From the NCBI GenBank assembly GCA_030640865.1, contig DAOWIP010000075.1, positions 1 to 5,291 on the forward strand: a DNA stretch of 5,291 bases, in the 5' to 3' direction. Position numbers and translations under genes: made by a program. This DNA comes from Sedimentisphaerales bacterium (lineage in GTDB: Bacteria; Planctomycetota; Phycisphaerae; Sedimentisphaerales; SM23-30). Of this stretch, positions 1 through 5,291 are shown one piece after another. Under the pieces are notes generated by a model that did no database searches, had not been told where the DNA came from, and saw only the letters and a list, made by a program, of their open reading frames with translations. The first letter of the stretch is position 1; the number at the start of each line of letters is the position of its first letter.

Positions 1-296
1 CCTTTGAGCACGAAGCTCTGGAGAAGGTAGGATTTGCTGAGCTTCAAAGGATTTTGCAGGAGGAAGAGCCGCCGCGTCCAAGCCTGCGGTTTACCGCGCT
101 TGGCGAAGAGGCTAAAAAGATAGCCGAAAGGCGACACACGCAGGTTGTAGCCCTGGCCAGGCGCCTGCACAGAGAACTTGAATGGATCCCACTCAAGGCG
201 CTGCGTAAGGAACGCAATCAGCGATATCGCTCGGCTTCCGAATTTGCCGATGACATTAAAAATTACCTGAATGGTTCCCCACTGATCGCCGGGCCT
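1..296 (+). other. C-terminal end of Hanks-type Ser/Thr kinase domain
   Basis: Residues 1 to about 97 match the end of planctomycete PknB-like kinases: a helix rich in acidic residues followed by EEEPPRPS, then ELEWIPLKALRKER and RYRSASEFADDI. The Arg in RYRSA fits the conserved Arg of kinase subdomain XI. The segment ends in NYLNGSPLIAGPES, the usual bridge into the juxtamembrane region. No catalytic motif is inside the window, so activity cannot be judged from this stretch. Confidence 0.82.
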
Positions 297-3200
297 GAAT
301 CGGCAGTGTATCGGCTGAAGAAATTCGCGCGTAAGCGCCGGGCAGCAGTTGCAGCAGGAGCAGCGATAGCAGCGTCTTTAATCGTGGGTCTGGTGGTCAG
401 CACCATCATGTACTTCCAGGCCGAGCAGGCCCGAGTGTGTGCCGTAGATGCGGAAGGAATCGCTCAGGAGCAGCGAGAGGTTGCTGAGGCAGAGCGCGAC
501 CGGGCCGAGATGGCACGGAGACAAGTTCATAAGGAAAAAGAGCTTACTCAGGAAGCTTTAGAAAATCTAATAATCCAAAAGGAAAAAACCGACCAACTAT
601 TATATTATCAGAACATTGAATTAGCTGCTCGGGCCATTGAGGAAGTCAACTGGGCAAAAGCTAAACAATTTTTATTAGATTGTCCCGCAAAATTTCGGGC
701 TTGGGAATGGGGAAGATTACTCTATCTTTGTAATCTTGATCGCGTAACTTTCTCAGATAATCCGGGAAAAGTATTAGACGTCGCCTTTAGTCCGGACGGT
801 TCCCTGGTGGCTGCAGGTCTCTCTCGTGATCACGCCGCCAAGATTTGGGAACTTGACTCAGAAAAGTTGCTCTTTACTCTCCAGAGTGGATTTCGACACT
901 TCTGGAGTGTTATTTGTTCAGTTGCTTTCAGTCCGGATGGTAAAGTCCTGGCTACTGGGTCCGGACTTTGGTTATCGGGGGAGTACAACACTCTGGTACT
1001 ATGGGATGTGAAGACGGGCAAAGAGTTGCTGATACTCAAAGGGCATCGCCGGGCGGTATTAGAGATAGCTTTTAGCCGAGATGGTAATATTCTCGTCACC
1101 AGCGGTGAAGATAAGACAGGTGAAGATAAGACAGTTAAACTTTGGGATGCACACACGGGTGAAGAACTGCGAAGTCTCGTTACAAATACGGATGCAGTAT
1201 GTTCGATTGTTTTCAGTTCGGATGGTAAACACCTGGTAACCGGCAGTCAAGACGGTACGGTAATAGTTTGGGATATAGACCAATGGGTCGAATCAAAGCG
1301 CATCCAACCTGACGGAAGTGCTGCCCAAGGCGTGTTTATAAGTCCCGGCGGAGATAAGTTTGCAAGGGTGGCTGACGGTGGGACTATTGAATTATGGAAC
1401 ATAAAAAACGAAAAATTATTGAAAACTCTTCCCAACGAGAAGAAAGTTACATGTGTGGCTTTTAGCCCTCGGGGTGAGTATCTTGCTATTGGCAACAATG
1501 ACGGGACCAGCCAACTATGGAGCACTATATCATGGTCAGAAATATTAAATTTTAGAGGCCATGCGAGTGAAATCACTTCTATCGCTTTCAGCCCCACGGG
1601 CAATTTTTTCGCGACAGGAAGCTCAGACACGTATGTCAAGATTTGGAATACACACATGATAGGTGAAAAACAACCTCTCAGTGGGCATACAGGTGAAATC
1701 CAAGGTACAGTATTTAGTCCTGATGGGCAAATTTTAGTAACTGCCGGTGGCACCTGGTATAAAAACGATGATCAAACGGCAAGAATCTGGGAGGTGGAAA
1801 CAGGCAAAGAGCTTGGTATCCTGCAACACTCTCAACAATTAGTATCGGTCGATATTGACCGAAACGGCAGGTTTATCGCTACCGCTACAGTAGATATAAT
1901 GAAAATTTGGGATCTGCAAACAAAGCAAATCATTAAAACAGTTCCACACAAGGAGCTTATTCGTACACTTTCCTTCAGTCCGGATGGGAATAGATTGGCA
2001 GTTGGATGCCGTGCTGGGTCTGGGTCAATTTGTATATGGGACACACAAACCTGGGAAAAAATACAAAACATCTGGCCCGAAAGTTTCGATAATCTGGCCT
2101 GGAGTCCAGATGGCAACTTGATTGCCTGGGTCGGTTATAAGCACGATGTAAAACTTTTCGATGTGAATACAGAAAAAGAAATCTTAACCTTTCGGGGACA
2201 TTCCGCATGGGTACGGGGAATAGCGTTCAGTCCCAATGGAAAATATCTGGCCACAGGCAGCAATGATAGAACGGTTAGATTGTGGAACGTTGAAACCGGA
2301 AAAGAATACCTGACTCTCAGGGGTGGTAATTTTGACTTTGAGACGGCCATTTTTGATCCGGAAGGCAAGCGCGTTCTGGCAGGTTCAAGGACAGGTGATA
2401 TCGTTATATGGGATGTAGCTACGGGTCGGAATATTATGACCTTCAATGGGCATGCCGCTTTAATAAGATCAATAGCCTTCAGCCCTGACGGTCGGTATCT
2501 TGCTTCCGGTGGTAGTGATCAGATTGCCATCATATGGCCCACTTTCCCCTGGATAGAAGACGAGTACCATGGCCACTCCGACATGCTGATAAGCCAGCGT
2601 ATCAAAGTCTATAAGCGAAGCTACTGGGGACGTAGCCGTTTGCCGATGGAAGAGCATAGTAAAATCTATTCGGCGTGGGAATATATCAAGGCCGGGAAAT
2701 TCAGTGGGGCTTTAGAACTGCTGGAGGAATTAAAGTCATCGCCACATCTCAAAGAACCGGAGATGGTATGCAGAAACGAATCTCTTACCAAGAGATTATC
2801 CGGGGCTTTTTATAATCGCGGCCAAAGAGAAGAACGTTGCGGTAACTACGGCAAGGCTATTTCCGATTATTATTCAGCCACATGTGCCGATCATAACCAT
2901 ACGCTTGCTTGGAACAATCTTGCCTGGTTACAAGCTGCCTGTTCTGATGCAAAGTTCCGCGACGGACGGGAGGCTATTGTAAATGCCACCAGGGCTTGTG
3001 GACTAACAGACTGGAAAGAATATCGCTATATCTGCACCCTCGCCGCTGCGTACGCAGAAGCCGGAGATTTCGATTCTGCCACCAAGTGGCAGAAAGAAGC
3101 CATTGATTTGCTGTCCGAGGAAGAACGACCTACGTGGCATGACAATTATGCCGCAAGGCTGAAACAATACCAGTCGGGTCGTTCCTATCATGCTCCTGCG

Positions 3201-4751
3201 CTTACGGATGGCAATATCTCCACCTATTGTAATCCGCTAGAGGTCTTAATTGCCGACCCGTTTATACTAAAGGATAAAGGCATCTATTACCTTTATGGAA
3301 CCACTAATCCCGATGAGGGATTTCGAGCCTGGAAGTCGAAGGATCTAGCCAATTGGCAGGTTTGCGGATTCGTATTTCGCAAAACACCCAAGGCTTGGGC
3401 TCAAGTTGAGCTTTGGGCTCCGGAAGTACTTAAGAAAAACGGAAATTATTATTTATTCTTTAGCGCTGCCAACAATTCGATTAGCCGCAGCAAACGTATT
3501 TGTGTAGCGCAAGGCGATTCCCCCCTGGGACCGTTTCACGAAATTGCTGCACCATTGTTTGACACTAACAATGAGATGATTGATGCTCACGTGTTCGTCG
3601 ATGATGACGGCAAGGCCTATCTTTATTTTTCAGTGTTTATCTCCGGAGTACAAGAGATTCATGTGACAGAATTGGAAGATAACTTAATTGAAAGCGAAAG
3701 CAATCCTGTTTTCTGTATCCGCCCCAGCCAATCCTGGGAAGGCAATATAGTGAACGAGGCGCCTTTTGTCCTCAAGCACAGGGGAACTTATTATCTGATG
3801 TATTCAGCCAATCGTTTCGATGATGTCAAATATTCAGTTGGTTTTGCCACTGCCGACAATCCCATGGGTCCCTGGACCAAATATAGAAATAATCCCATTC
3901 TAAAAAAAACAGATCAAATAGCCGGAACAGGACATAACTGCATAATCTCCTCGCCCGACAAATCAGAGTTCTTCATTGCCTATCATTGTCATTCCCGTCC
4001 TAATGGTTTTGTGGGTGTACGACAATTAATGATTGACCGGATGAGATTTGCTCCTGATCCTGGCTATAAGGACAAACAGGTTGTAGGGGGACCAACTTTA
4101 ACACCTCGATTCTTTCCCAAAGGTGCCGATAAGATCCCGATTGTATGGGAAAAGGATGACTTTGTCGATCCGAATCTGGATCGCAGCCGCTGGATTACGG
4201 TATTCAGCGAAGCACCTGATTCCTGGAAGATCAACAACGGAAACCTGGTAATAACGACCCAATCCAACGATGTCTACAGGACGCAATGTTCCGGTAAAAA
4301 CATCATTCTTCAATACGCACCTCCCTTGGGGGATTGGATAATCACCACTAAAGTAGAATTTGCCCCCGAACGGAACTTTGAGCAAGCATTTCTGACCGTC
4401 TGGCAGGACCATAACAACTATTTGATGCTCAAGAAAATTTGTTACGATGGCTCAAATTTCCAAGTGCTTGTCGAACAAAATGAAAATTCCATATATGAAA
4501 ACCATGTCAATTTAGTTGGCGATACAGCTTATTTACGCATTCTAAAAACCGACTCATGCTATACTTTCCAGATCAGCCCGGACAGGAAAAACTGGACTAC
4601 TCTCGGAGAACCTGTCAAAGCTTATTTTTACGATCTTAAGGTTGGAATCGGCGCGATGCAATCTGGTAGCGGCATAGAACGCGATGCCAAATTTGATTTC
4701 TTTGAACTCAGCAAAACCGAGAACACTTTACCTGTTCCCGTTGATAAATGA
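1..4751 (+). CDS. Membrane Ser/Thr protein kinase (C-terminal part) fused to WD40, TPR and GH43 glycosidase domains; 5' partial
   Basis: The frame is open from the left edge to TGA at 4749-4751; the first full codon is at position 3, so residue n begins at base 3n (1582 residues visible). Domains in order: end of a Hanks-type kinase lobe (about 1-97), basic stretch plus one membrane helix (106-138), charged coiled coil (140-204), 14 WD40 blades (about 245-850), TPR-like region (about 885-1063), GH43 domain (about 1074-1370) and concanavalin-like domain (about 1379-1575). The kinase ATP-binding, HRD and DFG motifs would lie to the left and cannot be checked. The first half is a familiar planctomycete sensor-kinase layout; the glycosidase tail is not something I know on such kinases. 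Predicted role (inference): an inner-membrane receptor that phosphorylates cytoplasmic proteins in response to, or while processing, a xylan- or arabinan-like glycan outside. No frameshift or internal stop is seen. An FHA gene follows after 77 bases. Confidence 0.9.
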   Translation, partial: FEHEALEKVGFAELQRILQEEEPPRPSLRFTALGEEAKKIAERRHTQVVALARRLHRELEWIPLKALRKERNQRYRSASEFADDIKNYLNGSPLIAGPESAVYRLKKFARKRRAAVAAGAAIAASLIVGLVVSTIMYFQAEQARVCAVDAEGIAQEQREVAEAERDRAEMARRQVHKEKELTQEALENLIIQKEKTDQLLYYQNIELAARAIEEVNWAKAKQFLLDCPAKFRAWEWGRLLYLCNLDRVTFSDNPGKVLDVAFSPDGSLVAAGLSRDHAAKIWELDSEKLLFTLQSGFRHFWSVICSVAFSPDGKVLATGSGLWLSGEYNTLVLWDVKTGKELLILKGHRRAVLEIAFSRDGNILVTSGEDKTGEDKTVKLWDAHTGEELRSLVTNTDAVCSIVFSSDGKHLVTGSQDGTVIVWDIDQWVESKRIQPDGSAAQGVFISPGGDKFARVADGGTIELWNIKNEKLLKTLPNEKKVTCVAFSPRGEYLAIGNNDGTSQLWSTISWSEILNFRGHASEITSIAFSPTGNFFATGSSDTYVKIWNTHMIGEKQPLSGHTGEIQGTVFSPDGQILVTAGGTWYKNDDQTARIWEVETGKELGILQHSQQLVSVDIDRNGRFIATATVDIMKIWDLQTKQIIKTVPHKELIRTLSFSPDGNRLAVGCRAGSGSICIWDTQTWEKIQNIWPESFDNLAWSPDGNLIAWVGYKHDVKLFDVNTEKEILTFRGHSAWVRGIAFSPNGKYLATGSNDRTVRLWNVETGKEYLTLRGGNFDFETAIFDPEGKRVLAGSRTGDIVIWDVATGRNIMTFNGHAALIRSIAFSPDGRYLASGGSDQIAIIWPTFPWIEDEYHGHSDMLISQRIKVYKRSYWGRSRLPMEEHSKIYSAWEYIKAGKFSGALELLEELKSSPHLKEPEMVCRNESLTKRLSGAFYNRGQREERCGNYGKAISDYYSATCADHNHTLAWNNLAWLQAACSDAKFRDGREAIVNATRACGLTDWKEYRYICTLAAAYAEAGDFDSATKWQKEAIDLLSEEERPTWHDNYAARLKQYQSGRSYHAPALTDGNISTYCNPLEVLIADPFILKDKGIYYLYGTTNPDEGFRAWKSKDLANWQVCGFVFRKTPKAWAQVELWAPEVLKKNGNYYLFFSAANNSISRSKRICVAQGDSPLGPFHEIAAPLFDTNNEMIDAHVFVDDDGKAYLYFSVFISGVQEIHVTELEDNLIESESNPVFCIRPSQSWEGNIVNEAPFVLKHRGTYYLMYSANRFDDVKYSVGFATADNPMGPWTKYRNNPILKKTDQIAGTGHNCIISSPDKSEFFIAYHCHSRPNGFVGVRQLMIDRMRFAPDPGYKDKQVVGGPTLTPRFFPKGADKIPIVWEKDDFVDPNLDRSRWITVFSEAPDSWKINNGNLVITTQSNDVYRTQCSGKNIILQYAPPLGDWIITTKVEFAPERNFEQAFLTVWQDHNNYLMLKKICYDGSNFQVLVEQNENSIYENHVNLVGDTAYLRILKTDSCYTFQISPDRKNWTTLGEPVKAYFYDLKVGIGAMQSGSGIERDAKFDFFELSKTENTLPVPVDK
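318..416 (+). other. Juxtamembrane basic stretch and single transmembrane helix
   Basis: Residues 106-113 read KKFARKRR and are followed by about 25 uncharged, mostly hydrophobic residues (114-138, rich in Ala, Val, Ile and Leu). By the positive-inside rule the basic side, which is the kinase side, is cytoplasmic, and everything after the helix is extracytoplasmic. This is the only convincing membrane span in the visible protein. Confidence 0.85.
420..611 (+). other. Charged coiled coil after the membrane helix
   Basis: Residues 140-203 are dense in Glu, Arg, Lys, Gln and Ala with little Pro or Gly (for example EQREVAEAERDRAEMARRQ), as expected for a dimerising coil. In sensor kinases such a coil typically transmits or enforces dimerisation between the external domains and the membrane span. 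Base composition drops sharply inside this segment, near 530. Confidence 0.7.
735..2552 (+). repeat. Fourteen WD40-type repeats, probably two seven-bladed propellers
   Basis: I count 14 consecutive units of about 40-48 residues. Most carry the inner-strand pattern AFSPDG (or close variants such as AFSPRG, AFSPTG, VFSSDG), then an ATGS-like strand, and end in WD, WN or WE followed by a turn such as TGKE. Units 5, 9, 11 and 13 are the most divergent; units 2, 3 and 8 carry short insertions before the Trp. Fourteen blades equals two seven-bladed propellers. WD40 propellers bind proteins or other ligands and have no catalytic role. In this topology they would face outside the cytoplasm. Confidence 0.88.
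1104..1133 (+). repeat. Perfect 15-bp tandem duplication inside WD40 unit 3
   Basis: The 15-mer GGTGAAGATAAGACA occurs twice back to back with no mismatch. The unit begins on a codon boundary, so it inserts GEDKT twice (SGEDKT, then GEDKTVKLWD) in the loop just before the blade's last strand. The identity of the copies points to a recent replication-slippage event that kept the frame. Confidence 0.95.
2649..3191 (+). other. TPR-like helical region
   Basis: Residues about 883-1063 are helical and contain TPR-like pairs: SAWEYIKAGKFSGALELLEE, then a unit with AFYNRGQREERCGNYGKAIS, then AWNNLAWLQAACSDAKFRDG, then TLAAAYAEAGDFDSATKWQ. The last two match the standard tail of planctomycete WD40/TPR kinases, which normally finishes soon after a phrase like RLKQYQSGRSYH. 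Here that phrase lies at about 3156-3191 and the protein continues straight into the GH43 domain. TPRs serve as protein-binding scaffolds. Confidence 0.75.
3222..4110 (+). other. Glycoside hydrolase family 43 catalytic domain (beta-xylosidase / alpha-L-arabinofuranosidase type)
   Basis: The five-bladed propeller of GH43 is recognisable end to end. The general base Asp is in IADPF (residue 1085, base 3255), the second Asp, which tunes the acid, is in MIDAHVF (residue 1194, base 3582), and the general acid Glu is in VNEAPF (residue 1252, base 3756). The spacings of 109 and 58 residues are close to those of characterised GH43 xylosidases. GTGHN (His 1311) fits the conserved His near the active site. 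The Trp-rich phrases SKDLANW and LWAPEV, repeated YYL strands, and the closing RQLMIDRMRF and GPTLTP phrases also fit. The enzyme would release xylose or arabinose by inversion; the exact substrate cannot be read from sequence. It has no signal peptide of its own. Confidence 0.9.
4137..4727 (+). other. Concanavalin-like beta-sandwich (beta-xylosidase C-terminal type)
   Basis: Residues about 1379-1575 begin with the typical WEKDDF...LDRSRW opening and run through alternating strands: WKINNGNLVI, ILQYAPPLGDWIITTKVEF, QAFLTVWQDHNNYLML, TFQISPDRKNW, VGIGAMQSG and FDFFELS. This resembles the all-beta C-terminal domain that accompanies GH43 beta-xylosidases and helps shape the active site or bind sugar. 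Its presence argues that a whole GH43 enzyme, not only its catalytic core, was joined to the kinase. Confidence 0.75.
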
Positions 4752-4806
4752 GAGTATTTATTCCCGATATAGAAATGATTGGAAACTAAAAAGCTAATAG
4801 TAGATA

Positions 4807-4816
4807 GACAATTGTC
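4807..4816. promoter_or_regulatory. Perfect 10-bp palindrome just upstream of the FHA gene's ribosome binding site
   Basis: GACAATTGTC is self-complementary and abuts the Shine-Dalgarno sequence. It could be a small operator, but a 10-bp palindrome has a several percent chance of arising in a 77-base gap, so function is unproven. Confidence 0.25.
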
Positions 4817-4821
4817 AGGAG
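4817..4821 (+). promoter_or_regulatory. Ribosome binding site of the FHA gene
   Basis: AGGAG lies 7 bases before the ATG at 4829. This fixes the start of the FHA gene and supports its translation. The gap upstream (4752-4828) is AT-rich and holds no clear terminator, so read-through from the kinase gene is possible. Confidence 0.8.
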
Positions 4822-4828
4822 TATAATA

Positions 4829-5215
4829 ATGGCTTCAATTATTGTTATAGCAGGCCCCCAGGAAGGCGACTATTATCCTTTGGGTCACCGGACCAATGTC
4901 ATCGGCCGGGATGAGGCCGTGCCCATCCAAATCATTGATGAGCATGTTTCCCGCAAGCATATGCAGATTCGTTATGAAAAATCCGAGGAGCTATATTACG
5001 CACTCGACATGAAAAGCAAACATAGTGTTTTCATTAACGGGCGTAAAGTCAATGAGGAGACCGTTCTCAGCGACGGCGACCGGATTCGCATCGGAGATAC
5101 GACGCTCTTGTTCACGCTGGAAGACTTCACCGATCGTGAAAGTGCACTGTCTCATTACAAAAAAGTCGGCGAAAAACGGCGTGGGACCTCGATGAAACCC
5201 CGGACAGCCTCCTGA
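4829..5215 (+). CDS. Small FHA-domain protein (phosphothreonine-binding)
   Basis: This 128-residue protein is almost entirely one forkhead-associated domain. The conserved residues are present: Gly26-Arg27 (VIGRD), Ser41-Arg42 and His44 (VSRKH), and Asn70-Gly71 (FINGR), followed by the strand pair DGDRIRIGDTTLLF. FHA domains bind phosphothreonine peptides, so the protein is a plausible reader of a Ser/Thr kinase. It has no membrane segment or signal peptide and should be cytoplasmic, on the same side as the kinase domain of the upstream gene. The genes are co-oriented with a 77-base gap, so an operon is possible. The start is supported by AGGAG 7 bases upstream. The last ten residues (after KKVGEKRR) do not look like the family and coincide with a better coding frame in another register, so the true C-terminus may be lost in a join near 5165-5182. 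Confidence 0.9.
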   Translation: MASIIVIAGPQEGDYYPLGHRTNVIGRDEAVPIQIIDEHVSRKHMQIRYEKSEELYYALDMKSKHSVFINGRKVNEETVLSDGDRIRIGDTTLLFTLEDFTDRESALSHYKKVGEKRRGTSMKPRTAS

Positions 5216-5291
5216 CCTGGCTGGATGAGAACCTGCCCTATGAATATACGGATCCCGTCGACCTGATGAGGGGTTACGATGCCCTTTCCCG
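5140..5291 (+). CDS. Partial frame resembling an internal part of archaeal replication factor C large subunit; 3' partial, no start
   Basis: In a frame different from the FHA gene, the sequence is open from just after a TGA at 5137-5139 to the right edge. From 5182 it reads WDLDETPDSLLTWLDENLP, then YEYTDPVDL, then a segment ending YDALSR with the edge codon CGN. I recognise this as the block after the AAA+ core of archaeal RFC large subunits, which usually continues LSRAD. That block is mid-protein, hundreds of residues from the N-terminus. No ATG, GTG or TTG occurs in this frame before 5266, so it cannot be the start of a gene. Hand-counted GC of 5182-5291 is about 58%, against about 49% for 4861-5160. 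It is most likely a piece of another genome joined here, or a gene remnant. The match is from memory, not a search. Confidence 0.5.

Noticed and set aside
54..56. TTG as a possible start codon of the long gene
   Set aside because: The frame is open to the left edge and the 17 codons before it already match the kinase family, so the true start lies outside the window.
58..63. AGGAGG resembling a strong Shine-Dalgarno sequence
   Set aside because: It encodes part of the conserved kinase phrase and no suitable start codon follows at the right distance.
1247..1753. Minus-strand open frame of 168 codons, and other shorter antisense frames across 830-4412
   Set aside because: They lie opposite the WD40, TPR and GH43 coding sequence. 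In the WD40 part their recurring PSGLKA-like phrases are the reverse complement of the repeated FSPDG codons, and none shows a recognisable domain.
3190..4751. GH43 part as a separate gene downstream of the kinase
   Set aside because: There is no stop codon between the TPR and GH43 parts, no signal peptide and no evident ribosome binding site with a start codon at the junction, so a single fused protein is the direct reading.
4822..4827. TATAAT matching a perfect -10 box
   Set aside because: It lies between the ribosome binding site and the ATG, so a transcript from it would start inside the FHA gene; no matching -35 is seen at the right spacing.
4752..4828. Possible terminator in the gap between the two genes
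   Set aside because: No GC-rich stem followed by a T run is present; the only palindrome is 10 bp, AT-centred and without a loop.

Overview
The window suggests a member of the Planctomycetota, probably an uncultured or anaerobic lineage. The evidence is the long first protein. A Hanks-type kinase tail, a single membrane span, a coiled coil, WD40 repeats and a TPR-like tail is an architecture I associate with this phylum, and the kinase tail carries a phrase typical of those kinases (EEEPPRPS, then ELEWIPLKAL and RYRSASE). This placement comes from recognised family features, not from a search.

Layout: one open frame fills positions 1-4751. It is cut by the left edge, so the kinase catalytic core is missing. 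In order it encodes the end of a Ser/Thr kinase domain, a basic stretch and one transmembrane helix, a charged coiled coil, 14 WD40-type blades (two seven-bladed propellers), a TPR-like region, a complete glycoside hydrolase family 43 (GH43) domain with its three catalytic acids, and a concanavalin-like beta-sandwich as found at the end of beta-xylosidases. After a 77-base gap comes a complete FHA-domain gene (4829-5215) with a good ribosome binding site. The last ~110 bases, overlapping the end of the FHA gene in another frame, read as an internal piece of an archaeal replication factor C large subunit. That piece has no start codon ahead of it, so the right end may be a chimeric join.

Working model (inference): the first protein is a membrane receptor kinase whose extracytoplasmic half ends in a xylan- or arabinan-type glycosidase, so glycan binding or cleavage could be coupled to cytoplasmic phosphorylation. 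The small FHA protein would be a natural reader of the phosphothreonines made by such a kinase. The kinase-GH43 fusion is the most unusual item here. Because the right end may be chimeric, the fusion junction near 3190 should also be checked as a possible artefact, although the frame is unbroken and base composition does not obviously change there.

I see no tRNA, rRNA, CRISPR array, insertion sequence or convincing terminator.
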